Shown in pieces: positions 7,609 through 15,718 of a stretch of 64,000 bases of DNA. The translations under genes were made by a program, and so were the position numbers. How positions within the stretch are numbered: the stretch's first letter is position 1; each line of letters begins with the position of its first letter. Source of the DNA: Exiguobacterium sp. (GTDB lineage: Bacteria > Bacillota > Bacilli > Exiguobacteriales > Exiguobacteriaceae); assembly GCF_020832205.1 (NCBI RefSeq), contig NZ_JAFIFD010000033.1, positions 1 to 64,000 of the forward strand, in the 5' to 3' direction. Under the pieces are notes generated by a model. That model was given only the letters and a program-made list of their open reading frames with translations. It made no database searches and had not been told where the DNA came from.

Positions 7609-9083
7609 AGATCGGTTTCGTCGGGGCCGGCATCGGGTCGCTCTACGCGGCTCTCTTGCTGACCCATAAGCATCCGTCGCTCGACATCACGATTTATGAG
7701 AAGGAAGATCGAGTCGGGGGCCGTCTCAACTACGTCGAGTTTGAAAACGGCGCCCGCGTCGATGAAGGTCCGACGATTGTGCTGTTGCCGAGCAAACTGA
7801 AGAGCCAGTTGAGAGAAGCGGGCTTTCCGGAGCACGAGCTCGAACTGCTCGAAGTCGACCCGCTTTATCGTCTCCGCTACGAAGACGGGACGACGTTTTA
7901 CAAGTATCGCGACATCGAGCGTCAGGCCGAGGAAGTGGAGCGCATGTTCGGCGAAGGGGACGGGTTCCGCCGCTACATGGGGCAGAAGCGGGAAGAGTAC
8001 GCGATCGGATTCGAGACGTTCCTCGACCGCGGCTACAAGGCGAAGTCGGATTTATTCGAACCGAAGTTGTTGCTCCTCCTCATGCGCTTGAAAGCGTATG
8101 AGACCGCCCATGAGAACATGAAACGCTTCTTCAAAGATGAACGTCTGCGTGTCGCCTATAGCCTCCAGACCCTCTATATCGGCGGGAACCCGTATGCCAC
8201 ACCATCGCTGTACGGACTCATCCCGTATCGGGAGCAAGAAGAAGGCATCTGGTACGTTAAAGGAGGATATTTCTCTTTGGCGACGAAACTAGAACGTGAG
8301 TTGAAAAAACGGGGCGTCACGTTCCGCATGAACGCGGCCGTCGAGCGTGTCGTCGTCGAGGACGGTCGAGCTAAACAACTCATCGTCAACGGCGTGCGCG
8401 AAACGTATGACGCGGTCGTCGTCAACGGCGATTTCCCGCTCATGGAACGACTCATTGACGGCGTCAAACCGAAGGCGTATGAACCGTCGAGCGGCACGTT
8501 GCTCTTGTATTTCACCGTAGCCGGGGAGATCGACCTTCCCGTGCATCAATTTGATTTGCCGAATGATTTCGCCGGTTCGATGCAGACGATCTTCGAAGAT
8601 GGTAAACTAAGCGAGTATCCGGCGATGTATACGTTCAATCCGTCACGCATCGATGCGACGCTCGCGCCGGACGGGACGAGTGTGCTTTATGTGCTCGTAC
8701 CGGTGCCGCGCAAGTTAGAGCGCGAACATGTTGAAGCGAGTGGGACGATCGATCATCTCGTCTCGCGAATCGAAGCGATGGTGCCGGACTTTGCGGACCG
8801 TGTCCTCGAGATGAAAGTTCGCACACCGATGGACGCGGAACGGTTTGGGTTGTTTGAAGGCGGTAGCTTTGGCATCGCCCCGAAACTTTCCCAATCGGCC
8901 GCATTTAAACCGCAAGCGCGTCCGTATGCGCATATCGATCGGCTCTACGCCGTCGGTGCATCGGTCCATCCGTGCGGCGGGGTACCGATCGTCATGATCG
9001 GGTCGCAGCTGTTAGTAAAGAGAATGGAAGAAGAAATGGGGGCATCGTATCATGACGACACAAGAAGCGTATCGTCAATGTGA
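7605..9083 (+). CDS. crtN: Dehydrosqualene desaturase CrtN
   Basis: A 492-residue FAD enzyme of the carotenoid desaturase family. It starts MKIGFVGAGIGSLYAALLL (dinucleotide-binding fold) and ends with GASVHPCGGVPIVMIGSQ. Residues DEGPTIVLLPS, LQTLYIGGNPYATPSLYGLI and WYVKGGYFSLA match the pattern of staphylococcal CrtN rather than CrtP, so the likely reaction is stepwise desaturation of 4,4'-diapophytoene to diaponeurosporene or diapolycopene. The 32-base overlap with crtM and 4-base overlap with the upstream paralog show a tightly coupled operon. Assignment relative to the other two paralogs is by motif resemblance only. Confidence 0.85.
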   Translation: MKIGFVGAGIGSLYAALLLTHKHPSLDITIYEKEDRVGGRLNYVEFENGARVDEGPTIVLLPSKLKSQLREAGFPEHELELLEVDPLYRLRYEDGTTFYKYRDIERQAEEVERMFGEGDGFRRYMGQKREEYAIGFETFLDRGYKAKSDLFEPKLLLLLMRLKAYETAHENMKRFFKDERLRVAYSLQTLYIGGNPYATPSLYGLIPYREQEEGIWYVKGGYFSLATKLERELKKRGVTFRMNAAVERVVVEDGRAKQLIVNGVRETYDAVVVNGDFPLMERLIDGVKPKAYEPSSGTLLLYFTVAGEIDLPVHQFDLPNDFAGSMQTIFEDGKLSEYPAMYTFNPSRIDATLAPDGTSVLYVLVPVPRKLEREHVEASGTIDHLVSRIEAMVPDFADRVLEMKVRTPMDAERFGLFEGGSFGIAPKLSQSAAFKPQARPYAHIDRLYAVGASVHPCGGVPIVMIGSQLLVKRMEEEMGASYHDDTRSVSSM

Positions 9084-9891
9084 GGAAATCATGAAGAAAG
9101 GCTCGTTGACGTTTTATCGGGCCTTCTCGTTGCTCTCAAAGCCTGACCGCCAAGCAGTGACAGCCGTCTATGCGTTTTGTCGAACGTTAGATGATGCGGT
9201 GGATGAATCAGATCGACCAGAAGAAAGCTTGGCGGAGTTTTTGCAGGCGTTCGACCGCTTTTTGGCCGGGGACGAACAAACGGATGCCTTATGGGTGGCG
9301 CTCCGCGACGTATGGGGGCGGTATGACATGGACGTCGAACCGTTCTTTGAACTCGCCGAAGGCATGAAGTGGGACTTACATAAGTCGCGCTACGCGACGC
9401 TAGAAGAGACGGAGCAATACGGTTACTACGCGGCGAGCACCGTCGGCTTGATGCTGTTGCCAATCCTCGTGCCGCATCCAGAAGAGGCGATGAAGGCTGA
9501 ACTGAAACAAGGGGCGATTGACCTCGGCATCGCCATGCAATTGACGAACATTTTGCGTGACGTCGGTGAGGACTTGAACCGGGACCGTATTTATGTGCCC
9601 CGTGACGTACTCGAACGACATGGTATGACCGAAGCGGATTTGTTGGCGCGCACGGTCTCGCCTGCATTCATCAACGTCTGGGAGACGCTAGCAGAGCGGG
9701 CTGAAGCGCTCTACGCGAGCGCCCGGAAGACGCACCGCCTCTATCCGCCGGCCAGCCGAAAGCCCGTTCAGGCCGCGGCGTTGTTGTACGAAGGGATATT
9801 AGATGCGGCCCGTCGAAACGATTACGACGTCTTCACGAAACGGGCCTACGTGTCGACGCTTCAAAAAGGAAAGTTGTTGGCCAAGTTATGA
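9052..9891 (+). CDS. crtM: Dehydrosqualene synthase CrtM
   Basis: A 279-residue squalene/phytoene synthase family enzyme that would join two farnesyl diphosphates to 4,4'-diapophytoene, the first step of C30 carotenoid synthesis. Both magnesium-binding aspartate motifs are present: DDAVD (D47-D51) and LRDVGEDLNRDR (from D170), along with YAFCRTLDDAVDE and the conserved GLMLLPIL region. Length is normal for CrtM (about 280-290). ATG at 9052 lies inside the end of crtN, preceded by a GGGGG ribosome site. C30 rather than C40 specificity is inferred from the neighbouring CrtN-type genes. Confidence 0.92.
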   Translation: MTTQEAYRQCEEIMKKGSLTFYRAFSLLSKPDRQAVTAVYAFCRTLDDAVDESDRPEESLAEFLQAFDRFLAGDEQTDALWVALRDVWGRYDMDVEPFFELAEGMKWDLHKSRYATLEETEQYGYYAASTVGLMLLPILVPHPEEAMKAELKQGAIDLGIAMQLTNILRDVGEDLNRDRIYVPRDVLERHGMTEADLLARTVSPAFINVWETLAERAEALYASARKTHRLYPPASRKPVQAAALLYEGILDAARRNDYDVFTKRAYVSTLQKGKLLAKL

Positions 9892-9899
9892 ACGAGAAA

Positions 9900-9927
9900 A
9901 GTGATTGCTTTGGCGGTCGCTTTTTTT
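9900..9927 (+). terminator. Terminator after crtM
   Basis: Stem AGTGATTGC with GCGGTCGCT (G-T pairs included), TTTG loop, then six more T. It stops plus-strand transcription of the crt operon. Confidence 0.7.
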
Positions 9928-9933
9928 GTGCAC

Positions 9934-9967
9934 AAAAAAACCACTTTTGGCGGGGGACCAAAAGTGG
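9934..9967 (-). terminator. Terminator for the minus-strand carotenoid operon
   Basis: Stem CCACTTTTGG with CCAAAAGTGG (9941-9950 with 9958-9967). Read on the minus strand it runs into seven T (9940-9934). It lies 357 bases beyond the stop of the minus-strand crtP-like gene. Confidence 0.75.
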
Positions 9968-10323
9968 CGTAAGCGTTATGTTGACCCGTTCATCGGGGAA
10001 ACGAACGGATCGGTTTGTGATGAACACCTAAAGATGTGCCTCGTCTCATGGGGAATGACACGATGGGGCATCTTCGCTGAAACAGGATGCTTGATGGACT
10101 AAGGGGGAACATCAGATGCATGCTGATCCAGCTGCGGTATACGAGTGGGGAAACTCGCTCATCACTTTTTCTCGGGTGTGACAAGTTCAAAACGCGATTG
10201 GCTCGGGGAAGCCATTCGATCGCTACAGGTGTAACAGACGTTACAAAACTGCTTGAACTCGAATATGATATTATCACGTCTGCAACTTGTCGACAAGTGT
10301 CGAATCTTCTGTTCACAAAATGT
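9968..10323. other. Gap between convergent carotenoid operons, no clear gene
   Basis: About 356 bases without a convincing gene, lying inside the 3' untranslated part of the minus-strand operon. On the plus strand, 10116-10181 is a 22-codon frame (ATG, 21 residues) preceded by AAGGGGGAA at good spacing. Its product contains VYEWGNSL, resembling the VQKWGNSL start of MazE/AbrB-fold antitoxins, but it stops at once. A perfect 12-base palindrome CTTGTCGACAAG lies at 10286-10297. The stretch may be gene debris or a long 3' UTR. Confidence 0.4.
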
Positions 10324-11790
10324 TCAAATTGTCAGAGGTATGTCCTCCAACATCGAGCGGGCCGCCAACTGTCCTGAAAGCGTGACCATCGGGCTGCCGC
10401 CGCCAGGATGGGTCGAACCCCCTGCGAACCAGATGTTCGAGACGTCTTCGGACCGGGCCGACGGGCGGAAGAAAGCACCTTTTTTAGAATTGGCCGACGT
10501 TCCGTAGAGTGCACCGTAATACGCATAAAAGTCACGCGTTAAATCGTGCGGGGTGACGCGGCGGTGGAACATGACGTCCGCATCGTCCCACTCGACCCCG
10601 AACTTTCGGAGGCGTCGGCGGATCAAGTGTTCATACGTCTCGGCATCGATGTCCGTCAAGTTGGCCGGGGCGTTGACGAGGATGAACAAGTTGTCACCGG
10701 CCTCGCCCATCGCCGGGTCCGTGTAAGACGAGTTCGAGATGTAAATCGTCGGTTCGTCAGCATAGCGCTCTTCTTCGAATAATGCTTGGAACTCGGCCTC
10801 ATAGTCGTCTGAGAAATAGACGTTATGGTGCGCCAAGTTCAAACGCTTGTTCAGTCCGACCATGATGACGAACGCCGAAACGGACGGTTCGACCGTATCG
10901 CGTGTCGGTACCGGGAACGACGGTCGGTGTTTTGTTTCGACGAGTCGTGGATATTGGGTGAGCAGTTCACCGTTCAATAGTACCGCGTCACACGACAGCA
11001 CTTCCTCGTCATCGATGACGACGGCATGGGCCTTGCCGTCTAACACTTCGATTTTTGTGACTTCGTGACCGAGCTTGAATTCGACCCCGAGCTCGCTCGC
11101 CCGTTTGGCGAACCCTTTCGCGATCGTCCAGTTGCCGCCTTTCGCATAGTAGACGCCGTCGTTCAATTCGAGGTGCGAGATGAGCGCGAACGTGCCCGGC
11201 GTCACATACGGGCTGCTGCCGATATACGTCGCATAGCGGTCGAGCGCTTGGATGATACGCGGGTCTTTGAAGTACTTTTTATGGAGCGAGTGTAAGCTCT
11301 TCAACGGATGGACTTTCATCATGTCCGCCCAGAGACCCGTATCCATCTTCGTTTCCATTCGGGTGAAGAAGCGGTTGTTCGCGATATCGAACAGTTTCTC
11401 GGCCTCATCTAAGTATTCGGCGAGTTGGTTCTTGTCGGCTTTGTCCCCGGTCAAACGCCGAATCTCTTCTTCCATCTGTTCGCGGCCCGAGTGGAACGTA
11501 AGCGTCGACCCGTCGGGGAAATGATTGACCGTATGCGCATCGAGTTTGACGAGTTCGAAGTAGTCTTCCGGGCTGGCCCCGCTGTTTCGGATGACGGAAC
11601 GGAACACATCTGGCATCGTGATCGTGTTCGGGCCGAAGTCAAAGCGGTGGCTGTCCGTGATGACGGGCATGAGCTTTCCGCCGACGTGTTCATTTTTCTC
11701 AATGACGGTCACATCGTAACCGCGAGCCGCAAGCGTGACGGCGGCGCTAAGGCCGCCGAGACCGGCTCCGATAATGGCAATCTGTTTCAT
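10324..11790 (-). CDS. crtP: Carotenoid oxygenase/desaturase, CrtP (CrtNb) type
   Basis: A 488-residue FAD enzyme of the desaturase family. The N terminus IAIIGAGLGGLSAAVTL and the C terminus GGSTHPGGGSPMVTLSGQLA closely match staphylococcal CrtP, which oxidises a terminal methyl group of diaponeurosporene to an aldehyde. Other shared pieces are DFGPNTITMP and YIGSSPYVTPGTFALI. It is the last gene of a four-gene minus-strand operon, 24 bases after the glucosyltransferase, with AGGAGG before the ATG. No aldehyde dehydrogenase that would make the carboxylic acid for glucosylation lies in this window. Confidence 0.87.
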   Translation of the reverse strand: MKQIAIIGAGLGGLSAAVTLAARGYDVTVIEKNEHVGGKLMPVITDSHRFDFGPNTITMPDVFRSVIRNSGASPEDYFELVKLDAHTVNHFPDGSTLTFHSGREQMEEEIRRLTGDKADKNQLAEYLDEAEKLFDIANNRFFTRMETKMDTGLWADMMKVHPLKSLHSLHKKYFKDPRIIQALDRYATYIGSSPYVTPGTFALISHLELNDGVYYAKGGNWTIAKGFAKRASELGVEFKLGHEVTKIEVLDGKAHAVVIDDEEVLSCDAVLLNGELLTQYPRLVETKHRPSFPVPTRDTVEPSVSAFVIMVGLNKRLNLAHHNVYFSDDYEAEFQALFEEERYADEPTIYISNSSYTDPAMGEAGDNLFILVNAPANLTDIDAETYEHLIRRRLRKFGVEWDDADVMFHRRVTPHDLTRDFYAYYGALYGTSANSKKGAFFRPSARSEDVSNIWFAGGSTHPGGGSPMVTLSGQLAARSMLEDIPLTI

Positions 11791-11814
11791 GGCTTTCTGC
11801 CTCCTGACGTTTTT

Positions 11815-12882
11815 CTAAGGGTACATCCGGCCCTTCCATGTGATCGGTTGTCGTCTCCATTTTCGGATGACCGCGCTCGATAATAAAGCCAAGTAAGCGA
11901 CGAGGCTGAACGGATGGAGCCAAAAGAATCGTCCGCCGGATTTCAAGTCGATGGCGAGTCTTGCGAGGAGCACAAATAGCACTGCCCCGAGCGACATCAA
12001 GTCGGGTCGGAAGAGGAGCGCGACAAACGCTGACAATTGGAGACCGTAATACATAAAGAAATAAAGGGCGATGCCCACTGATTCATTCATTCCCTTGAAT
12101 ACGTTTTTTGAAAACCCGTTCCACACTTCTTCGTTCGTCGCATACATGTCACACGTGATGTAAGGAGACACTTGGACGAGCGATGTCACTTTCTTCCGGC
12201 GTTTGAACTCCCGGCATAAATCGATGTCATCAATCAACGAGTCGTGAATCGAGGCGTGGCCGCCGACGTCATCATAACTCTTTCGTTCGACGAGAACGTT
12301 CATCCCGTTCGCGGCGGCGAAGGCAGGGTGACGGACTTTCCGCCAAAACAACGGCAAATGTTGGGCGATCAAGACGTGTTGCATCGGAATGAGCAACTTG
12401 CCGAGCCATGTCGGTGTCGGGAAGCGGGGGAAGCCTGACAAGAAGACGGCATGTTCGCGGATGAGTGTCCCGTGCATACGCCCGATGAACGTGGGGTCGA
12501 TTGTCACGTCGGCGTCAAGGAAGAGAAGATACGGTTCGGCCGTCCGTGACGCGAGCTGGTGACAGGCGTGCACTTTACCGGCCCAACCTTGGGGGAGCGG
12601 GACGCCTCGGAAGATGGTGAAGCGTTCATCGCCATCGATTTCGCGGATGAGCGCGTCGTATGTCTTGTCTTCCGAACGATCTTCATACAGGTAGACGTGA
12701 CACCTTGCCGGCAGGGCCGACTTCAGGCTCGCGATCAACTTCGGCACGTTCCGCTCTTCGTTACGAAGCGGGATGCAGACGGCGGTCGGTGGAGCTGAGA
12801 CCGGTGTGGTGAGCGGCCGTAAGAAAAATAAGTTAACGAGCGTGAAGACGAGCATGAGCAAGGTGAGCGAAAAAATGATCAT
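11815..12882 (-). CDS. crtQ: Carotenoid glycosyltransferase, CrtQ-like (GT2)
   Basis: A 355-residue family 2 glycosyltransferase. An N-terminal membrane segment (about 1-20) is followed by the nucleotide-sugar part (CIPLRNEERNVP), GKVHACHQ, the metal-binding LFLDADVTI and the acceptor part GFPRFPTPTW. Three hydrophobic segments and WKGRMYP close the protein. The GK-HAC-Q and terminal WKGR pieces match staphylococcal CrtQ, which glucosylates diaponeurosporenoate. ATG at 12882 is chosen because GAGGGG precedes it and it overlaps the acyltransferase stop by 4 bases; an upstream frame extension lacks a ribosome site. Likely role: glucosylation of the oxidised or hydroxylated C30 carotenoid at the membrane. 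Confidence 0.85.
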   Translation of the reverse strand: MIIFSLTLLMLVFTLVNLFFLRPLTTPVSAPPTAVCIPLRNEERNVPKLIASLKSALPARCHVYLYEDRSEDKTYDALIREIDGDERFTIFRGVPLPQGWAGKVHACHQLASRTAEPYLLFLDADVTIDPTFIGRMHGTLIREHAVFLSGFPRFPTPTWLGKLLIPMQHVLIAQHLPLFWRKVRHPAFAAANGMNVLVERKSYDDVGGHASIHDSLIDDIDLCREFKRRKKVTSLVQVSPYITCDMYATNEEVWNGFSKNVFKGMNESVGIALYFFMYYGLQLSAFVALLFRPDLMSLGAVLFVLLARLAIDLKSGGRFFWLHPFSLVAYLALLSSAVIRKWRRQPITWKGRMYP

Positions 12883-13577
12883 CGGCCACCCCTCACAATC
12901 TGAAGCAGGCGCTCCGTCCAATCGCTAAGACTGCGTTTTGGCGGGAAGAGTGCGACGTAACGGTCTGACTTCGAAATCACGTCATCTCGTGTATCGTCAT
13001 ACAACCGTTCGAGTGCTTCGGCGAGTTCTTGTTTTTGAAGCCGTCGCGTCTCCGAGACGACCGTATGGTTTCGGAAGCGGACGTAGACGACCGGAGAAGC
13101 GTGAGACTCGAACGCATAATAAATCGCGCACAGTTTCACGTCAGATTTTGACAGCAACATCGTCGCCCCCGTACCGATTTCGACGGGGCGATGCTCTTGT
13201 GGGTACTCGCGTCCTTGCGGGAACATCCACACGGATTTCCCATCGTCTAACAAGGACGCCGCGTAAGCGAGCGACGCCCGGACGTCAGAGAGCTTTCCTT
13301 TCTTGATTGAGAACGCCCCTAAATGGCGAAAGAACGGAAAACGCCGTAAACCGTCTTCGTCCATCAACACGTGGACGTCATGCCGTAAGTAATGTTCGTT
13401 CAACATCAATAAGATGAGCCCGTCCCACCACGAACTATGGGTCGCTAAAAATAGACCGGGTGTCGGGACGTCGTCGGCCCGGACGTAGATCGTATGGAAG
13501 AACGGGCGGATTTGCCGTTCTTTGACGAAAACGGAAAAGACATCATTGAACCATTTCTTTTTGTTCGCTTCGATCAT
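12879..13577 (-). CDS. 1-acylglycerol-3-phosphate acyltransferase-like (PlsC fold) carotenoid acyltransferase
   Basis: A 232-residue PlsC-superfamily acyltransferase with the HX4D catalytic motif in LATHSSWWDGLIL and the substrate motif MFPQGRE in place of FPEGTR. Family members move acyl groups to hydroxyls of lipid acceptors. Between the CrtQ-like gene and the CruF-type gene, the probable acceptor is the sugar of a glucosyl carotenoid. It is unrelated in sequence to the small staphylococcal CrtO, so the acylation step would be done by a different fold. It overlaps both neighbours (4 and 35 bases) and has a GGAGGG ribosome site. Confidence 0.82.
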   Translation of the reverse strand: MIEANKKKWFNDVFSVFVKERQIRPFFHTIYVRADDVPTPGLFLATHSSWWDGLILLMLNEHYLRHDVHVLMDEDGLRRFPFFRHLGAFSIKKGKLSDVRASLAYAASLLDDGKSVWMFPQGREYPQEHRPVEIGTGATMLLSKSDVKLCAIYYAFESHASPVVYVRFRNHTVVSETRRLQKQELAEALERLYDDTRDDVISKSDRYVALFPPKRSLSDWTERLLQIVRGGR

Positions 13578-14292
13578 GTCGTACCCTCCGTTCGATAAAG
13601 ATGACGCCGGCCGTCACGATGCTGAGCACGCCGATGCCGTACAACCCGGCGTTCACCGCCGTGACGCCGAACAAGGCGTGCAACATCACGAACAAATAGC
13701 GTCCGTGCGTCAACAAGAGCGGTTCGGCCTCGACCTCGTATCGGTCAAGGAGCCAAGAGAAGATGAGCGACAAACCGAACCAGCCGACAAAGTTTTGGGT
13801 CGGGATATCATAATAGAACCCGTCGTTCGCCCATTCCCAGTAACCTTTCACGTTCGCGGCGACCGGATCGATCGCCATGTCGAGCCAGACAGCAAGGAAC
13901 GGGACGAGCCAAAGCGTGCGGCGTTTGAAGTTGAACGACCGAGCGACGGCGAAGCTCGCACCGATGACGGCGAGCCAAGCCGCCCCAATCGTGACCGGGA
14001 CGCCGAACACGGTCGGCCCGAACGCCTCCGCGTACAAATATTCACTGAACGGGAATCCCGTTTTGACACCGAGCGTCTCGACGGCGATCGACCCGAAAAA
14101 GATGAACGGGACGATATAGCGGGCATGACGGACCCCGTCCGCGATGACCCAGCCCCCGATAGCGCCGGCAAGCCATAAAAACACCGGGTTCGCCCATTCG
14201 AGCCAACTCGGGAGTAAATCGAAACCGACCAAGATGAGGCCGATTCCATACCAAACGACAAACCATTTCCAAATCCATGGATAAACTTTCAT
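13543..14292 (-). CDS. cruF: Carotenoid biosynthesis protein, CruF/DUF422 family hydratase
   Basis: A 249-residue integral membrane protein with about seven hydrophobic segments. Pieces such as VETLGVKTGFPFSEYLY, GVPVTIGAAWLAVI, MAIDPVA and YYDIPTQNFVGWF are those of the Caroten_synth family (CruF). CruF enzymes add water across the C-1',2' double bond of linear carotenoid ends, giving a tertiary hydroxyl that can be glycosylated. It is the first gene of the minus-strand operon. With a glucosyl- and an acyltransferase downstream, it suggests a 1-hydroxy glycosyl ester in addition to, or instead of, a carboxylate ester. Confidence 0.82.
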   Translation of the reverse strand: MKVYPWIWKWFVVWYGIGLILVGFDLLPSWLEWANPVFLWLAGAIGGWVIADGVRHARYIVPFIFFGSIAVETLGVKTGFPFSEYLYAEAFGPTVFGVPVTIGAAWLAVIGASFAVARSFNFKRRTLWLVPFLAVWLDMAIDPVAANVKGYWEWANDGFYYDIPTQNFVGWFGLSLIFSWLLDRYEVEAEPLLLTHGRYLFVMLHALFGVTAVNAGLYGIGVLSIVTAGVIFIERRVRHDRSEQKEMVQ

Positions 14293-14310
14293 TTCATCAC
14301 CTCTCTTACC

Positions 14311-14340
14311 ATTCTAAAGAGGTTTTCAGCGGGCGTCTAA
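14311..14340 (-). promoter_or_regulatory. Candidate promoter of the minus-strand carotenoid operon
   Basis: On the minus strand: TTAGAC (14340-14335), 18-base spacer, TAGAAT (14316-14311), 19 bases before the cruF start. Modest match; it is the best pair between the pssA terminator and cruF. Confidence 0.4.
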
Positions 14341-14353
14341 TGAATGCGTGCAC

Positions 14354-14383
14354 AAAAAACGAGCTCCTGTTGTAGGAGCTCGT
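14354..14383 (-). terminator. Terminator after pssA
   Basis: Stem ACGAGCTCCT with AGGAGCTCGT, 5-base loop; on the minus strand it continues into a T run (A run at 14354-14359). It begins at the pssA stop codon. Confidence 0.88.
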
Positions 14384-15081
14384 CAGTTAGCCATACTTTT
14401 TCGTTTTTTGACGAACGAGAAGGCGATGAACAGAACGTAGAACGTAACGGCGATGAACCAGAACGATGGCCATTCCTTCCATCTTGCGAAAATCATATAC
14501 GTCAAGTAGACGAGGCTGACCGTGATAATGAACGAGTGGCGCGGTAGCGGGACGTCTTTGAAACTTGGGATCCGCACGCGGCTGACCATGAGCAAAGCGA
14601 GCCCCGTGAAGAAAATCGGGGTGAGCAGTTCACTGACGCGGTCGCCGAACGTCGTAACGACAGCGAGCAAGCCACCGGCGGCCGTGATCGGGACACCTGA
14701 GAAATAGCTTGCGGTCACGTTTGTCGCCGACAAGTTGAAGCGGGCCAAACGGTACGCACCGAACAACGGGAACAAGGCGGCGAAAAAGAGGCCGTAGTTG
14801 CCGTAGTCGATGAAGAACGTGTAGTAGGCGAGCAAGGCCGGAGCCACGCCGAACGTGACGACGTCGGCGAGTGAGTCGAGCTCTTTCCCGAAGTCACCTG
14901 CCACCCCGAGCATGCGGGCGAGCCGGCCATCGAGGCTGTCGAGCATCATCGCGATGATGATCAGGAGCGTCGCATTCGAGAAATCGCCTCGTGCGGCGTA
15001 AACGATGGCGATGACGCCGCAAAATAAGTTACCGAACGTAAACGAGTTAGGAACCCAGGACCGGATTCTTTCTTTCCACAT
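14383..15081 (-). CDS. pssA: CDP-diacylglycerol-serine O-phosphatidyltransferase
   Basis: A 232-residue integral membrane enzyme that makes phosphatidylserine, precursor of phosphatidylethanolamine. The CDP-alcohol phosphotransferase signature DGRLARMLGVAGDFGKELD followed by SLAD gives the two aspartate pairs of the active site. About six to seven membrane helices fit the family. The ATG at 15081 follows TGGAGG; a longer reading frame upstream is out of character and overlaps ybaK. The decarboxylase for the next step (psd) is 20 kb away at 34013. It is probably cotranscribed with ybaK, 19 bases upstream. Confidence 0.92.
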   Translation of the reverse strand: MWKERIRSWVPNSFTFGNLFCGVIAIVYAARGDFSNATLLIIIAMMLDSLDGRLARMLGVAGDFGKELDSLADVVTFGVAPALLAYYTFFIDYGNYGLFFAALFPLFGAYRLARFNLSATNVTASYFSGVPITAAGGLLAVVTTFGDRVSELLTPIFFTGLALLMVSRVRIPSFKDVPLPRHSFIITVSLVYLTYMIFARWKEWPSFWFIAVTFYVLFIAFSFVKKRKSMAN

Positions 15082-15100
15082 AATATTGCCTCCATCTTTT

Positions 15101-15583
15101 TCATTGAGTGAACCAGCGGCCGTTAATGAAACGGAGCAGGTCGTCTGGCGTGAGTTCAAGTTGGGCGCCGCGTTTTCCGGCTGAGATGATGATCGTGTCT
15201 TTCTGTTTGGCACTTTCGTGCACGAAGACCGGGAACGCTTTTTTCGAGCCGATCGGTGACACGCCCCCGCGGATGTATCCAGTGAGTGCCTCGAGTTCCT
15301 TCATCGGGACCGGGGAGGCTTTCTTGGCGCCCCATGCTTTCGCCGCCGCTTTCAAGTCGACGTCTAGGTCTCCCGGGATGAGGAAGAAGGCGTGGCGCTT
15401 CTGTTCATTCTCGAGGCAAATCGTTTTATATAATTGGTCGAGCGGCTTGCCCATCGACGCTGCGACGTGACTGGCTGAGACGTCAGACGGGTCCACGTCG
15501 TACGTGTGGAACGTGAACGGAATCTTTCGTTGCTTCAATTGCCGAGCGGCGTTCGTCAGTTGCATCAAGCCCACCCTTTCCAT
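15101..15583 (-). CDS. ybaK: YbaK/EbsC family Cys-tRNA(Pro) deacylase
   Basis: A 160-residue member of the YbaK/ProX superfamily, which hydrolyses mischarged aminoacyl-tRNA (mainly Cys-tRNA-Pro). Seen in the sequence: LDQLYKTICLEN, the conserved lysine-rich DLKAAAKAWGAKKA and the glycine loop GYIRGGVSPIGSKK. The ATG at 15583 follows AGAGGAG; the ATG at 15565 (MQLTNAARQL) is also possible and gives 154 residues. A longer frame to 15733 is not supported. First gene of a probable ybaK-pssA operon, divergent from the crotonase gene. Confidence 0.9.
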   Translation of the reverse strand: MERVGLMQLTNAARQLKQRKIPFTFHTYDVDPSDVSASHVAASMGKPLDQLYKTICLENEQKRHAFFLIPGDLDVDLKAAAKAWGAKKASPVPMKELEALTGYIRGGVSPIGSKKAFPVFVHESAKQKDTIIISAGKRGAQLELTPDDLLRFINGRWFTQ

Positions 15584-15679
15584 GAATGACTCCTCTAAGA
15601 ATAGCAAATAGTGGCAGTGTCGGGCAATCGAACTCGCAAAGTTTTCGTGACAGGAAGGAGACAGAATGGAAGATAGCGA

Positions 15680-15697
15680 AATGAATAGTGATTCATT
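15680..15697 (+). promoter_or_regulatory. FadR-like palindromic operator before the crotonase gene
   Basis: AATGAAT-AGTG-ATTCATT, perfect 7-base arms, 21 bases before the start codon. The arms resemble the TetR-type FadR box of Bacillus (TGAATGANTANTCATTCA), which controls beta-oxidation genes. The matching regulator is not in the window. Confidence 0.45.
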
Positions 15698-15718
15698 TAT
15701 AAAGGGGGAAATGACGAT

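Noticed and set aside
10087-10377. 96-codon plus-strand frame in the carotenoid gap
   Set aside because: No ribosome site at its start, no family resemblance, and it runs into the 3' end of the crtP-like gene; only the shorter 10116-10181 frame has a good start signal.
13522-14178. 218-codon plus-strand frame opposite the cruF-type gene
   Set aside because: Very high Asp, Arg and Glu content typical of the reverse of membrane-protein codons; the membrane protein on the other strand is well supported.
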